Translations under genes and position numbers: made by a program
The notes under the pieces: model-generated
Seen by the model: only the letters and a program-made list of their open reading frames with translations
Database searches by the model: none
What the model was told of the DNA's origin: nothing
Shown here: piece by piece, positions 55,506-64,000 of the stretch
How the letters are laid out: every line of letters starts with the position of its first letter
Numbering within the stretch: position 1 is the stretch's first letter
Origin: Xanthomonas sp. Leaf131
GTDB taxonomy: Bacteria > Pseudomonadota > Gammaproteobacteria > Xanthomonadales > Xanthomonadaceae
Direction of reading: 5' to 3'
Length of the DNA stretch: 64,000 nt
Assembly: GCF_001423495.1 (NCBI RefSeq)
Contig: NZ_LMOG01000003.1
Span: 217,381 to 281,380 of the forward strand

Positions 55506-55532
55506 ACATGGGCACCTGATGGGTGCCCATGT
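55506..55532 (+). terminator. hairpin after the DUF2058 gene
   Basis: ACATGGGCACC-TGATG-GGTGCCCATGT, a perfect 11-bp stem 25 bases beyond the stop, followed only by GTTGAGTG. A weak or rho-assisted terminator. Confidence 0.5.
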
Positions 55533-55703
55533 GTTGAGTGGCGAGCAACACGCGTGTCGCTGTCAGGCATCGGGCACGGAGAGTGATCCGAATCGGCATG
55601 ATCCACGCGTGCACATCGGTTACTGCGTCGTCAGCATCCGCCTGACGCCTGCGCGTCAGTTTTGTCAGTCACGCTCTTCAAGCACCTGTTTTTAAGGATC
55701 AGG

Positions 55704-57800
55704 ATGACGCGCTCGGTCACAGGGAACGGTTACTTCGCTCATATCGACGGCTTGCGTGCACTGGCCGTGCTGTCGGTCATCGCCTATCACCTGGATGCCA
55801 GCTGGTTGCCAGGTGGCTTCACCGGCGTCGATCTATTTTTCGTTATCTCCGGGTTCGTGGTCAGCGCGTCGATCGATCGTTTGCCGCGCGTCTCGGTGGC
55901 TGCGGAGCTGGCGCGGTTCTACGCGCGCCGCCTGCGGCGTATCGCCCCGGCCTTGCTGGTCTGCGTGCTGACCACTGCGTTGTTTTCGACGTTATTCATT
56001 CCCGAGTCGTGGCTGAGCGAAGCCAGTCCCAAGACCGGGCGCATGGCGTTGTTCGGCTTGAGCAACTGGGTGTTGGCCAGCGTCGGGCAGGATTATTTTT
56101 CGCCGCGCGCGGAGTTCAACCCGTATACGCAAACCTGGTCGCTGGGCGTGGAAGAGCAGTTTTACCTGCTGTTTCCGTGGATGTTTCTGGCCTGGATGCG
56201 TGGCGGTGCCGGGCGTGCCTGGTCGTTGGGCGTGTTCGTGCTCGCCACTGCCGCTTCGCTGGGATACGCGTGGCAGCGCACGCATGTTCCGGGGCATGAA
56301 GTCACCTCGTTCTATCTGACCACGGCGCGGTTTTGGCAATTGGGTGCCGGTGTGTTGGCGTATCAGTTGATGACGCTGCTGCGCAGACGTGATGGGCAAC
56401 GTCTGTTCGCGGCAGGCATCGCGCTTGCCGCGCCGCTGCGTGCGCTGTTGTTGCTGCTGGCACTGGCCAGTATCGGCAACGGAGTGTGGAATGCGCGCCC
56501 GGGGCATTCGCCGTGGAGCGATGGTCTGTGGCCGGTGCTGGGGGCGGTGGCGCTACTGGCGTTGTTGCATCGGCAGGCCGATGGGTGGGTGGGCCGCGTG
56601 TTGTCCGCTGCACCTGTGGTGGCGATCGGACGTATTTCGTATTCGTTGTATCTGTGGCATTGGCCGGTGTTGGTGCTGCTGCGCTGGAGCGTCGGGCTCG
56701 AATCGGTGGCTGCCAAGCTGGTGGCGCTGGTGCTGACCTTCGCCTGCGCGGCCGCCTCGTATCGCTGGGTGGAACGGCCGTGGCGCAACCATCGCCTGGG
56801 TGGTTGGTCGAACGTGCGCGTGGTGATGGCTGGTCTTGGTGCGTTGCTGCTGGCCTTCGGTGTGCAATCGGCATTGATCAAGTCGGCGCCTTACACCTCG
56901 TTGAGCGTGGTGAGCCGGCACCCGCTGGATTGGTATGCGTATGCGCGCGGTTTGCGCAAGGAAATGCCGGACTGCCGTCTGATCGCCAGCAACGAATCCG
57001 TGGGCGGGCAGCCGGTGCGCATCTTCGCGCGTGGGCAGTGTTCGCGCCCTGCGACCAGTCAGCGCCAGGTGTTTGTGATGGGCGATTCGCATGCGCTGGC
57101 CTACAACGAACTGCTGCGCCGTTTTCCGCTTCTGGAAGGCGGCAGCGTGCGCATGTATGGCGTGGCCGGTTGTTCGATCGCATCGATGCAGCCGGGTGGT
57201 CAGGCTGCAAGTTGCGAGGCGTTCGTGCGTCCGGCGCTGGAAGATGTGGCAGCCAGGGCGCGTGCGGGCGATGTGCTGTTTTTGCCCGGCTTGCGCGTAC
57301 CACGGCTGGCCGAGCAGGACGTGTTGTTCGATCTGCACCGCAATATCGCCTTGCTGCACAGCAAACAGGCACAGCGCGAGCGCGATGCGACGGTGGCGGC
57401 AACGATTGCGTTGTTGGCACCCGTGCAGGCACGTGGTGTGCTGGTGGTGTTCGAAGCGCCCAAGCCGGTGCTCAAGGCGCCGCCGTATCGGTGCTCGGAC
57501 TGGTTCAATCGCGGCAACGCGATCTGTGCCAACGGCATGCAGATCGAGCGCAAGGTGATGGAGGACTATCGCGCGCCAGCGCTCGATGGGCTGCAACGCA
57601 TTGTGGCCGGCCTGCCAGGTGCCAGCATCTGGGATCCGCTGCCGGCGTTGTGCGATGCGCAGCTGTGTGCGCCCACACAGCAGGGGCGGCCGCTGTTCTT
57701 CGATGCCGATCATCTGAGCGGTTATGGCAACCGCGTGCTGCTGCCAGGTTTTGCGGCGCATCTGCGGGGCTTGCCTGCACAGGCGCCGGCTGTTCAATAA
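55704..57800 (+). CDS. acyltransferase 3 (OafA/YrhL) with C-terminal SGNH hydrolase domain
   Basis: 698 residues. O-acetylates extracellular polysaccharide or lipopolysaccharide. About ten TM helices lie in residues 1-400, starting HIDGLRALAVLSVIAYH with the catalytic-type His and followed by VDLFFVISGFVV; then a periplasmic SGNH domain with GDSH (460-463) and the catalytic DADH (667-670). The ATG at 55704 has AAGGA 6-10 bases before; the frame opens at 55662. Neighbours do not define the substrate. Confidence 0.92.
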   Translation: MTRSVTGNGYFAHIDGLRALAVLSVIAYHLDASWLPGGFTGVDLFFVISGFVVSASIDRLPRVSVAAELARFYARRLRRIAPALLVCVLTTALFSTLFIPESWLSEASPKTGRMALFGLSNWVLASVGQDYFSPRAEFNPYTQTWSLGVEEQFYLLFPWMFLAWMRGGAGRAWSLGVFVLATAASLGYAWQRTHVPGHEVTSFYLTTARFWQLGAGVLAYQLMTLLRRRDGQRLFAAGIALAAPLRALLLLLALASIGNGVWNARPGHSPWSDGLWPVLGAVALLALLHRQADGWVGRVLSAAPVVAIGRISYSLYLWHWPVLVLLRWSVGLESVAAKLVALVLTFACAAASYRWVERPWRNHRLGGWSNVRVVMAGLGALLLAFGVQSALIKSAPYTSLSVVSRHPLDWYAYARGLRKEMPDCRLIASNESVGGQPVRIFARGQCSRPATSQRQVFVMGDSHALAYNELLRRFPLLEGGSVRMYGVAGCSIASMQPGGQAASCEAFVRPALEDVAARARAGDVLFLPGLRVPRLAEQDVLFDLHRNIALLHSKQAQRERDATVAATIALLAPVQARGVLVVFEAPKPVLKAPPYRCSDWFNRGNAICANGMQIERKVMEDYRAPALDGLQRIVAGLPGASIWDPLPALCDAQLCAPTQQGRPLFFDADHLSGYGNRVLLPGFAAHLRGLPAQAPAVQ

Positions 57801-58006
57801 AGGTCCGCGCGTGGCTGGCGATACACAGGCCGGTCACAGCGCGCGCGGCACCATGCGCGGCGTTGTTGGTCGACGCATTCGGGCATGGTGTCCGCGGCGC
57901 CGCAGCTCACTTCCTGCCGATGGTGCCGCGTATGTCCATGTTCTCGAATTTCCTGCCGTCTCGCGCCGATGCATCAGTGCGCTCAGCCGTGCACTACGTG
58001 CTGTGC

Positions 58007-58765
58007 ATGCGTGCGCGCCGCAACGGTGTGGCGGTTGGATTGGCGCTTGCGCTCTGCGCGCTTAGTCAGCAGGCGGCCGCGCAGGCGGACGAGGCGCCGG
58101 CATTCGATCGCCCCGGGATTCCCTTCGCCGCCGAAACGCTGCAGCCGGGTGCGGTTGCCTGGGAACAGGGCTTGCCGGATGCGAGCACCGACCGCAGCGA
58201 TGGGCAGCGGACCACGCAATACACCGCCGATACGGTGCTGCGTCTTGGCCTGTTGCAGAACGTGGAGTTGCAGCTCGGCAGCGATAGTTACAACTGGCAG
58301 CATGGCGGCGGCGCGCGTGTGCATGGGGGTGGCGACAGCCATATCGGAGTGAAGGTCGCACTGCCATCGCGTTCGGACAGCTTTCAGTGGGCCGCGCTCG
58401 CCAGCTACAGCGTGCCGACCGGCAGCCCCGCTTTCAGCGATGGCTATGCACGCGAACTGGGCGTGACCGCGTCGTGGGATCTGGCGCAGGAGCGCGCGCT
58501 GGCGCTGTACGTCAACTATGCGCGCGACGACGACGGGCACACCTGGACGTTTTCGCCCAATTACACGTTCTTCTCCGGGGAGCGTTTCAGCAGCTATGTG
58601 GAAGCGGGCTTCGACACCGGCAGCGAACATTCGCGCGTGGCCGGCGCCGGCGGCGCCTGGCAGCTGCCGCATGCGATGCAACTGGATGTATCGGTGCTGC
58701 GCGGGCTGACCTCGGAGAGCCCGGATTGGCAGGGCGGGATCGGCTTGTCGATCGCGTTTCAGTGA
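58007..58765 (+). CDS. outer-membrane beta-barrel protein of the MetA/phenol-degradation-transport type
   Basis: 252 residues if started at 58007, where a Sec signal peptide (MRARRNGVAVGLALALCALS, cut after AQA) begins; three earlier in-frame ATGs (57920, 57932, 57938) add a non-signal leader. The mature part is rich in aromatic beta strands (LQLGSDSYNWQHGGGARVHG, ALASYSVPTGSPAFSDGYARE) and ends IGLSIAFQ with a C-terminal phenylalanine-containing strand, as outer-membrane porins do. Substrate unknown. Confidence 0.75.
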   Translation: MRARRNGVAVGLALALCALSQQAAAQADEAPAFDRPGIPFAAETLQPGAVAWEQGLPDASTDRSDGQRTTQYTADTVLRLGLLQNVELQLGSDSYNWQHGGGARVHGGGDSHIGVKVALPSRSDSFQWAALASYSVPTGSPAFSDGYARELGVTASWDLAQERALALYVNYARDDDGHTWTFSPNYTFFSGERFSSYVEAGFDTGSEHSRVAGAGGAWQLPHAMQLDVSVLRGLTSESPDWQGGIGLSIAFQ

Positions 58766-58924
58766 TGGAGGTTTGTGTGGTCACAGCCAGGCCGTGCCCG
58801 CCGGATCGCCGCGAGAGCCAGGTACACGGGCTTGCAGCTTAGTTAACACGATGTTCGCCAGTCCAGCCCATGCGGACTGAATATGCTGCACTGCCGCATG
58901 CATTGATTGGCCGGAAAAGGCCTA

Positions 58925-58940
58925 ATTGGATCGATCCAAT
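58925..58940. promoter_or_regulatory. LacI-type operator upstream of the sugar cluster
   Basis: ATTGGATCGATCCAAT, a perfect 16-base palindrome with the central CG of LacI-family operators, 46 bases before the GTG start of the regulator. Such a site would allow autoregulation of the downstream operon. Confidence 0.75.
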
Positions 58941-58985
58941 CGACGCCAGACGCATGCGCATTTCTTCCACTGTAAAGCCGGCCAC

Positions 58986-60116
58986 GTGACGCGTGCCAAG
59001 CCTACGCCGGCCGCCCCGGACGATGGCGATACGCGCCGCATTCGACGCGGTGCAGTGACGTTGCGCGATATCGCCGGCGCCATCGGTGTCTCGCGCGCGA
59101 CCGTGTCTTTGGTGTTGCGTGGCAGCCCGCTGGTGCATGCGAGCACGCGCGCGCGCGTGGAGGCCGAGCTGGATCGGCAGAACTACGTCTACAACCGCGC
59201 CGCCGCCAATCTGCGCTGCCGCACCTCGTCCAGCATCGCGCTGGTCATCAACGATCTGTCCAATCCATTCTTTGCCGAGTTCGCTGCAGGCGTGGATGAG
59301 GCCCTGGGTGCAGCTGGCTACGTGACCTTGCTCGGCAGCACTGGCGAGTCCACGCAGCGCCAGCAGGCGGTGCTGACCTCGCTGATGGAGCACACGCCCG
59401 CCGGCATCATCCTGTCGCCGGCCGAAGGCAGCCAGGCGCACGCACTGGCTCAGGTGTTGGGGCGCCAGCACAACGTGGTGTTGTTCAACCGCGAAGTGGA
59501 GGGCGCGCGCTGGGATCTGCTGGCGCTGGACAACGAGCAGGGCGCGTTGCTGGCTTGCGACCATCTGATCGCGCAGGGCCATCGGCGCATCGTGTTTTTT
59601 GGCGGCCATGCCGAGTCCAGTTCCTGCCGTCAACGCCGCGCCGGCTACACCCGCGCGATGACGAACGCCGGCCTGGCCGTGCACTACGTCGAATCCGCAC
59701 CGAATCGACAGGACGCTGCGCTGTGCGGCACGCGCATGCTCGATGGCGCCGACCACGCTGCGACTGCGGCGGTTTGCTACAACGACAGCGTTGCGCTCGG
59801 GTTGATGGCAGCGCTGGCGATGCATGGCATCGTCCCGGGCCGCGACTTCGCGGTGACCGGCTTCGACGATATCGCCGAAGCCGCCTTGTTTACACCGGCG
59901 CTGACTACCTTGGCCGTAGATCCGCGTGCGCGCGGCAGGCAAGCCGCGCAGTTGGTGCTGCAACGTATCGGCAGCCCGGAGCGCGCATCGCAGCGCCTGA
60001 CTGCCGCAGTCGAATTGAAACTCCGCGCAAGCAGCGCTTGCTCGCCATCCGTGTTGACGCGTCATCCCCCAAGCGATCCCCCCGCGCATTCCCCCACCAA
60101 GGCCTCAGGCCGCTGA
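58986..60116 (+). CDS. LacI-family sugar-responsive repressor
   Basis: 376 residues. N-terminal HTH (VTLRDIAGAIGVSRATVSLVL) followed by the hinge and a periplasmic-binding-type effector domain (LVINDLSNPFFAEFAAGVDE, VTGFDDIAEAALFTPALTT). I start at the GTG 58986, after the operator palindrome, because a longer frame (58926) would run through that palindrome. The genes downstream make it a regulator of sugar uptake and isomerisation. Confidence 0.88.
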   Translation: MTRAKPTPAAPDDGDTRRIRRGAVTLRDIAGAIGVSRATVSLVLRGSPLVHASTRARVEAELDRQNYVYNRAAANLRCRTSSSIALVINDLSNPFFAEFAAGVDEALGAAGYVTLLGSTGESTQRQQAVLTSLMEHTPAGIILSPAEGSQAHALAQVLGRQHNVVLFNREVEGARWDLLALDNEQGALLACDHLIAQGHRRIVFFGGHAESSSCRQRRAGYTRAMTNAGLAVHYVESAPNRQDAALCGTRMLDGADHAATAAVCYNDSVALGLMAALAMHGIVPGRDFAVTGFDDIAEAALFTPALTTLAVDPRARGRQAAQLVLQRIGSPERASQRLTAAVELKLRASSACSPSVLTRHPPSDPPAHSPTKASGR

Positions 60117-60129
60117 CCAGGCAATTCCT

Positions 60130-61440
60130 ATGGTTTCCCTTTCCACGCAATCCACTGTGCCAAGCGGCAACAAGGCGCCGGTCAATAACGGCGTTGCGTT
60201 GTCGGTCGTCACCACGATCTTTTTCATGTGGGGCTTTCTCACCTGCCTCAACGACATTCTGATTCCGCATCTGAAAGCGGTGTTCGAACTCAACTTCGCG
60301 CAGGCGATGCTGGTGCAATTCACCTTCTTCGGTGCGTATTTCCTGATGTCGCTGCCGGCCGGTTGGCTGGTGGCCAGGCTGGGCTACAAGCAAGGCATCG
60401 TCGCCGGGCTGGCGGTGGCGGCGGTCGGTGCGCTGGGCTTCTGGCCTGCAGCGGAACTGCGCGTTTACGGCGCATTTCTCGGCGCGCTGTTCGTGCTGGC
60501 CACCGGCATCACCATCTTGCAGGTGGCGGCCAATCCGTATGTGGCGTTGCTGGGTCCGGAGCGCAGTGCGTCCAGCCGGTTGACCCTGGCGCAGGCGCTC
60601 AATTCGCTGGGAACCGCGATCGCGCCGCTGTTCGGTGGCTGGCTGATCCTGTCCAACACGGTGATGAGCGGCGACCAGCTCAAGGTGCTGCCGGAAGCCG
60701 AACAGCTGGCCTATCGCGTGCAGGAAGCGCAGGCGGTGCAGGGGCCGTACATCGGCCTTGGCATCGTGCTGTTCTTGCTGGCGATCTTCGTGTTTCTGTT
60801 CCGTCTGCCGGCACTGACCGATGCCGGCGCGCAGAAGGACGAAAGCAAGCATTCGCTGGTTGATGCCTTGCGTCATCCGCATGTGCGCTTCGGTGTGCTG
60901 GCGATCTTTTTTTACGTCGGCGCGGAAGTGGCGATCGGCAGCCTGATGGTCAACTACTTCTCGTTGCCGCAGATCGGTGGTTTCACCGAGCGCGAAGCGA
61001 CCAACTACGTGTCGGCGTACTGGACGCTGGCGATGATCGGCCGCTTCATCGGTTCGGCCTTGCTGGCCAAGTTGTCGCCACGCGTGCTGTTGTCGGTGTT
61101 CGCTGCAATCAATGCACTGCTGCTGGGCCTGACCATGGCCAGCGGCGGCATGCTGGCGGTGTATGCGCTGGTGGCGATCGGCCTGTTCAATTCGATCATG
61201 TTCCCGACCATCTTTACGCTGGGTATCGAGCGCCTTGGTCCGCTGACCGGCCGCGCATCGAGTCTGCTGATCATGGCCATTGTCGGCGGCGCCATCGTGC
61301 CGTATCTGCAGGGTTTGCTGGCCGACAGCATCGGCTTGCACGAGTCGTTCGTGCTGCCGCTGGTGTGCTACTTGTACATCGTGTTCTACGGCATCTGGGG
61401 CTCGCGTCTGCGCGGCGCACTGGCGGAGGCGCGCGCATGA
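60130..61440 (+). CDS. MFS sugar permease of the FucP/GluP type
   Basis: 436 residues, twelve TM helices. Landmarks: VTTIFFMWGFLTCLNDILIP, FFGAYFLMSLPAGWLV, QVAANPYVALLGPERSASSRL (family hallmark) and LFNSIMFPTIFTLGIERLG. Proton-coupled uptake of a hexose such as fucose, glucose or galactose; the neighbours argue for mannose here. It starts 13 bases after the LacI gene. Confidence 0.95.
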   Translation: MVSLSTQSTVPSGNKAPVNNGVALSVVTTIFFMWGFLTCLNDILIPHLKAVFELNFAQAMLVQFTFFGAYFLMSLPAGWLVARLGYKQGIVAGLAVAAVGALGFWPAAELRVYGAFLGALFVLATGITILQVAANPYVALLGPERSASSRLTLAQALNSLGTAIAPLFGGWLILSNTVMSGDQLKVLPEAEQLAYRVQEAQAVQGPYIGLGIVLFLLAIFVFLFRLPALTDAGAQKDESKHSLVDALRHPHVRFGVLAIFFYVGAEVAIGSLMVNYFSLPQIGGFTEREATNYVSAYWTLAMIGRFIGSALLAKLSPRVLLSVFAAINALLLGLTMASGGMLAVYALVAIGLFNSIMFPTIFTLGIERLGPLTGRASSLLIMAIVGGAIVPYLQGLLADSIGLHESFVLPLVCYLYIVFYGIWGSRLRGALAEARA

Positions 61441-62423
61441 GTGCTGCCAAGAATCAGGTGGTCTGTTTCGGCGAGGCCTTGATCGACATGCTGGCATTAC
61501 CGCCGGCCGGCCCCGACGAGGCGCGCACGTTTGCGCAATACGCCGGCGGTGCGCCGGCCAATGTTGCGGTTGCGGTGGCGCGGCTGGGCGGCGCGGCGCA
61601 TTTCGTCGGCATGCTGGGGCGCGATATGTTCGGCGATTTTTTGCTGCAGAGTCTGCAGCAGGCCGGTGTGGCGACCGATGGCATCGTGCGGACCGATCAG
61701 GCCAAGACCGCGCTGGCCTTCGTCGCATTGGACGACGCCGGCGAGCGCAGTTTCAGTTTCTATCGTCCGCCTGCGGCGGATCTGTTGTTCCGTCCGGAGC
61801 ACTTTGCTGCCGATGGTTTCAAGCAGGCCGCCGTGCTGCATGTGTGCTCCAACAGCATGACCGAGCCTGCGATTGCGCAGTGCACGCTCGACGGCATGCG
61901 CCGCGCGCGCGCTGATGGCGCCATCGTCAGCCTGGACCTCAATCTGCGCCCGATGTTGTGGCCGCAGGATGTGGACCCGGCACCGTTGCTGTGGGAGGCG
62001 TTGGCGCTGGCCGATGTGGTCAAGCTCTCGCGCGAAGAACTCGATTACCTGGCCGGCACGCTGGAGGGCGATGCTAGCGCAGTCACCCAGAAGCTGTGGC
62101 AGGGCAAGGCCAGTTGGTTGCTGGTGACCGATGGCGGCGGGTCGGTGCATTGGCAGACGCGCACCGATTCCGGCCAGGTGCCGGCGTTCCGTGTGCAGGT
62201 GCGCGACAGCACAGCAGCGGGTGATGCGTTCGTCGGCGGTTTGCTGTTTCAGCTGGCGGCGCGTGCGTCCACGCTGGCGCAGTTGTGTGGCGATGCGGCT
62301 GCCATCACCGAGGTGATTCGTTTCGCCGCGGCGGTCGGTGCATTGGCGGTGACGCGCAAGGGCGCGTTCGCGGCGATGCCCAGCGTCGATGAAGTCCATT
62401 CTTTGATTCAGGAACAATCATGA
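61437..62423 (+). CDS. PfkB-family sugar kinase (fructokinase type)
   Basis: 328 residues. FGEALIDMLALP at the start, the ribokinase substrate loop GGAPANVAVAVARLG, DLNLRPMLWP, and the anion-hole motif DSTAAGDAFVGGLL. ATG overlaps the permease stop (ATGA). With the isomerase downstream, phosphorylation of fructose to fructose 6-phosphate is the likely step. Confidence 0.93.
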   Translation: MSAAKNQVVCFGEALIDMLALPPAGPDEARTFAQYAGGAPANVAVAVARLGGAAHFVGMLGRDMFGDFLLQSLQQAGVATDGIVRTDQAKTALAFVALDDAGERSFSFYRPPAADLLFRPEHFAADGFKQAAVLHVCSNSMTEPAIAQCTLDGMRRARADGAIVSLDLNLRPMLWPQDVDPAPLLWEALALADVVKLSREELDYLAGTLEGDASAVTQKLWQGKASWLLVTDGGGSVHWQTRTDSGQVPAFRVQVRDSTAAGDAFVGGLLFQLAARASTLAQLCGDAAAITEVIRFAAAVGALAVTRKGAFAAMPSVDEVHSLIQEQS

Positions 62424-63625
62424 GCCGTTTGCCTGCGACCCCTGCACCCGATTTCCGCTCGGCCGATGTGCTGCGTCAGCATATTGCCGACACCATGGCG
62501 TTCTACCATCCGCGCGCGATCGATCCGGCGGGCGGGTTTTTCCAGTATTTCCGCGACGATGGTGCGATCTACGACGCCGGGCATCGGCATCTGGTCAGCA
62601 GCACGCGCTTCGTCTTCAACTACGCGATGGCGTACCGCGAATTTGGCGACGCGCAGTATCTGGAGGCGGTACGTCACGGCCTGGACTATCTGCGTAACGT
62701 GCATCGCAATGCGGCCACCGGCGGCTACGCATGGACCTTGCGCGATGGCGTGGTCGAAGACGACATGAATCACTGCTACGGCGTGGCCTTCGTGCTGCTG
62801 GCGTACTCGTGCGGGCTGAAGGCGGGCATCGACGAGGCGCGTGCCTGGATGGACGAGACCTGGCAGCTGCTGGAAAAGCATTTCTGGGAGCCGGAATTCG
62901 GGCTGTACCGCGACGAAGCCGATGCACAGTTCAACTTCACCAGCTATCGCGGCCAGAACGCCAACATGCACATGTGCGAGGCGATGATTGCCGCGTATGA
63001 GGCCAGTGGCGAGCAACGCTATCTTGACCGTGCGCTATCGCTAGCCGACACCATGACCCGGCGCCAGGCAGCGAAAGCCGATGGCCTGGTCTGGGAGCAT
63101 TACGATCTGCAATGGAACATCGACTGGGACTACAACCGCGACAATCCCAAACATCTGTTCCGCCCGTGGGGCTTCCAGCCGGGCCATCAGACCGAGTGGG
63201 CCAAGCTGCTGATGCTGCTGGATCGCTATGCGCCGACCGACTGGTTGTTGCCGACCGCGCAGCATCTGTTCGATGTGGCCGTAGAGCGCTCGTGGGACGC
63301 GCAGCGCGGCGGGCTGTATTACGGCTTCGACCCCGACGGCAAGGTCTGCGATGACGACAAGTATTTCTGGGTGCAGGCCGAGTCGCTGGCGGCGGCCGCG
63401 TTGCTGGCGCAGCGCAGTGGCCAGGAGCGTTATTGGCAGTGGTACGACAAGCTCTGGGAGTATTCCTGGAAGCACATGATCGACCACCGTTATGGCGCCT
63501 GGTATCGCATTCTGGACGCGGACAATCGCAAGTACAGCGACGAGAAGAGCCCCGCCGGCAAGACCGATTACCACACCATGGGTGCGTGCTATGAAGTCTT
63601 GAACGTGTTGCGGCCGGCTGCGTGA
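62420..63625 (+). CDS. AGE-family sugar isomerase (D-mannose isomerase type)
   Basis: 401 residues forming the (alpha/alpha)6 barrel of N-acylglucosamine 2-epimerases. Family residues: SSTRFVFNYAMAYR near 57, HEEY-region counterpart NHCYGVAFVLLAY, NANMHMCEAMIAAYEA, FQPGHQTEWAKLL (active-site His) and KTDYHTMGACYEV (second His). YihS-like aldose-ketose isomerases with this layout interconvert mannose and fructose. It overlaps the kinase by ATGA. Confidence 0.9.
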   Translation: MSRLPATPAPDFRSADVLRQHIADTMAFYHPRAIDPAGGFFQYFRDDGAIYDAGHRHLVSSTRFVFNYAMAYREFGDAQYLEAVRHGLDYLRNVHRNAATGGYAWTLRDGVVEDDMNHCYGVAFVLLAYSCGLKAGIDEARAWMDETWQLLEKHFWEPEFGLYRDEADAQFNFTSYRGQNANMHMCEAMIAAYEASGEQRYLDRALSLADTMTRRQAAKADGLVWEHYDLQWNIDWDYNRDNPKHLFRPWGFQPGHQTEWAKLLMLLDRYAPTDWLLPTAQHLFDVAVERSWDAQRGGLYYGFDPDGKVCDDDKYFWVQAESLAAAALLAQRSGQERYWQWYDKLWEYSWKHMIDHRYGAWYRILDADNRKYSDEKSPAGKTDYHTMGACYEVLNVLRPAA

Positions 63626-63633
63626 TGCGACAC

Positions 63634-63658
63634 GGTCGGCGAGGTGTGCCGACCTTTC
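63634..63658 (+). terminator. terminator-like hairpin after the sugar cluster
   Basis: GGTCGGC-GAGGTGT-GCCGACC followed by TTTCAA, 9 bases after the isomerase stop. Confidence 0.6.
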
Positions 63659-63767
63659 AATGACTTCAAGATGCCGAGATATCTACTCGGAGTCGTCGTT
63701 TAGATGCAGTCAGACGTTGAGGTCAGAAGCTTAGTCGGTCGAGGGCGCGGTGCCCTCACCGCTCGCG

Positions 63768-63959
63768 GGACACGCCGCAAGTACGTCCTTGTAGGCTCGG
63801 TGGCGGCATCCATGCCGCCACACGGTCCCGCAAACGGTGAGGACACCGCACCAGAAAGTTTGCTGGTCGCTTTGAGAAAATCTAAGCACACCGACCATGG
63901 GACCTTACGCGGCATGGATGCCGCGTAAGAGCCTACAAGGACGTACTTGCGGCGTGTCC
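63768..63959. repeat. MITE-like element with perfect 31-base inverted arms
   Basis: The left arm 63768-63798 (GGACACGCCGCAAGTACGTC... GTAGGCTC) is the exact reverse complement of 63929-63959. Inside, two further palindromic blocks built on GGCATCCATGCC and GGCATGGATGCC stand at about 63802-63820 and 63911-63925. Total about 192 bases, no coding potential. The wording is like small Xanthomonas repeats present in many intergenic regions. Confidence 0.8.
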
Positions 63960-64000
63960 TGCGATGGTGGGCGGGCAAGGACCCTGCAGCCAAGCCGCAG

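Larger units (their letters stand above)
63626..64000. other. intergenic end region
   Basis: Apart from the hairpin at 63634 and the repeat element, I find no coding frame of natural composition here; the short frames are in the repeat itself. Confidence 0.6.

Overview
The window is a GC-rich (about 65%) chromosomal segment from a Xanthomonas-type gammaproteobacterium. The basis is the gene order (omlA/bamE divergent from fur, recN divergent from hrcA-grpE-dnaK-dnaJ, sucA-sucB-lpd), a tmRNA tag reading ANDDNYGSDYAIAA, and intergenic repeats of the Xanthomonas style. About 58 protein genes are supported, plus one tmRNA. Most are housekeeping genes. I see no prophage, insertion sequence, CRISPR array or tRNA.

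Left part (1-11,600): the 3' end of an RND drug-efflux permease gene, followed by a short-chain dehydrogenase and an OprM-type outer-membrane lipoprotein; two membrane diguanylate cyclases on the minus strand with a small acidic protein between them; then the trans-translation pair, ssrA (tmRNA) and smpB. Between ssrA and smpB lies an unusual 816-residue protein that joins an alpha/beta-hydrolase to a subtilisin-type protease.

Centre-left (11,600-28,600): ratA-rnfH, bamE/fur, recN/hrcA-grpE-dnaK-dnaJ, a pyridoxal-kinase-like gene coupled to prephenate dehydrogenase, and a minus-strand TolC/HlyD/ABC secretion operon. The ABC subunit of that operon has lost every catalytic motif of its nucleotide-binding domain. 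Just upstream is an OxyR-like LysR regulator without the peroxide-sensing cysteines, and an ATAG-N7-CTAT palindrome lies between regulator and operon.

Centre (28,600-46,400): an MsbA-like ABC exporter with a YigZ-family gene, a LOG-family hydrolase, the 2-oxoglutarate dehydrogenase operon (sucA, sucB, lpd), a ribosomal-oxygenase gene with a very acidic tail coupled to a GNAT-fusion gene, two tandem DUF3060 lipoproteins, purB with a CNNM/CorC-type protein, and fumC.

Right part (46,400-64,000): two small YggN-like lipoproteins flanking a ModE-like DNA-binding protein; a YtrA-type GntR/ABC operon that starts with a small exported protein, ends with a GSGD-repeat protein and has a candidate operator upstream; glutathione peroxidase, FKBP isomerase, UDP-glucose dehydrogenase, slyX, a DUF2058 gene, an OafA-type acyltransferase with an SGNH domain and an outer-membrane protein. 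It closes with a sugar cluster (LacI regulator, FucP-type permease, PfkB kinase, AGE-type isomerase) that reads as a mannose-to-fructose-6-phosphate pathway with its own palindromic operator. The window ends in a repeat element bounded by perfect 31-base inverted arms.

The items I consider most worth following are the hydrolase-subtilase fusion, the ATPase-dead ABC secretion operon with its redox-blind regulator, the YtrA operon with its solenoid-like repeat protein, and the family of long intergenic inverted repeats. All family assignments are by reading motifs; no database search was run.
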